The notes below the pieces were generated by a model. That model was not told the DNA's origin and did not search any database. It saw only the letters and a program-made list of their open reading frames with translations. The translations under genes and the position numbers were made by a program. Below, one piece after another: positions 6,301 to 6,316 of a DNA stretch of 6,316 nt (the stretch's first letter is position 1; every line of letters starts with the position of its first letter). Source of the DNA: CAVSWN01 sp046728115 (lineage in GTDB: Bacteria; Acidobacteriota; Vicinamibacteria; Vicinamibacterales; CAVVIG01); NCBI GenBank assembly GCA_046728115.1, contig JBKPDW010000050.1, forward strand, positions 1-6,316, given 5' to 3'.

Positions 6301-6316
6301 ATACAGTGGCCTGTAT
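6301..6316. promoter_or_regulatory. Perfect 6-4-6 dyad at the window edge, possible operator
   Basis: ATACAGTGGCCTGTAT consists of ATACAG and its exact complement CTGTAT around TGGC. It lies 10-26 bases upstream of the preferred oxidoreductase start, a suitable place for a repressor or activator site. The window ends at the last base of the right arm, so its full length is unknown. Confidence 0.4.

Noticed and set aside
6301..6316. SOS (LexA) box at the right edge
   Set aside because: The E. coli-type box is CTGT-N8-ACAG; here the order is ACAG-N4-CTGT, so neither orientation nor spacing fits.

Overview
The window is GC-rich, densely coding DNA, apart from one short AT-rich patch near 4816-4870. 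It carries five protein genes and no RNA genes, CRISPR array or insertion sequence that I can see. The proteins, from my memory of these families, look like those of high-GC soil bacteria such as Actinobacteria or Acidobacteriota. The heptamer repeat between two genes and the degenerate CACGAAG-like spacer remind me more of environmental Acidobacteriota-type genomes. This assignment is an inference and is weak.

Left half (1-3284), DNA repair. A LigC-type ATP-dependent DNA ligase enters from the left edge on the + strand; its catalytic lysine codon is cut by the window start. Facing it on the - strand is a stand-alone LigD-type polymerase/primase (Prim-Pol), and the two genes overlap by 56 bases at their 3' ends. 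A 128-base spacer then separates the polymerase from a divergent + strand gene for a stand-alone 5'-3' exonuclease of the FEN/PolA-exonuclease type. Together the three proteins could trim a flap, fill a gap and seal the nick. That matches the Prim-PolC/LigC excision repair known from mycobacteria, and also fits non-homologous end joining. No Ku gene is visible, but it could lie outside the window.

Right half (3393-6290), three - strand genes read right to left. A CrtI/PYROXD2-like FAD-dependent oxidoreductase is followed, after an AT-rich promoter-like gap, by a small protein with an excisionase/MerR-like helix-turn-helix and an unassigned C-terminal domain. An alpha/beta hydrolase follows, overlapping the helix-turn-helix gene by 14 bases and with a good Shine-Dalgarno sequence inside that gene. 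The last two are very probably co-translated. The gap before the helix-turn-helix gene has a TATAAT box inside a 17-base dyad, placed so that the message could be leaderless and self-regulated.

Smaller sites are a period-7 CCTGGTT tandem repeat (3288-3315), a short stem-loop across the hydrolase stop codon, an inverted repeat in the polymerase/exonuclease spacer, and a 16-base dyad at the right edge just upstream of the oxidoreductase. No wholly new system can be proven here. The strongest leads are the ligase/Prim-Pol/exonuclease neighbourhood and the helix-turn-helix/hydrolase pair with its candidate operator.
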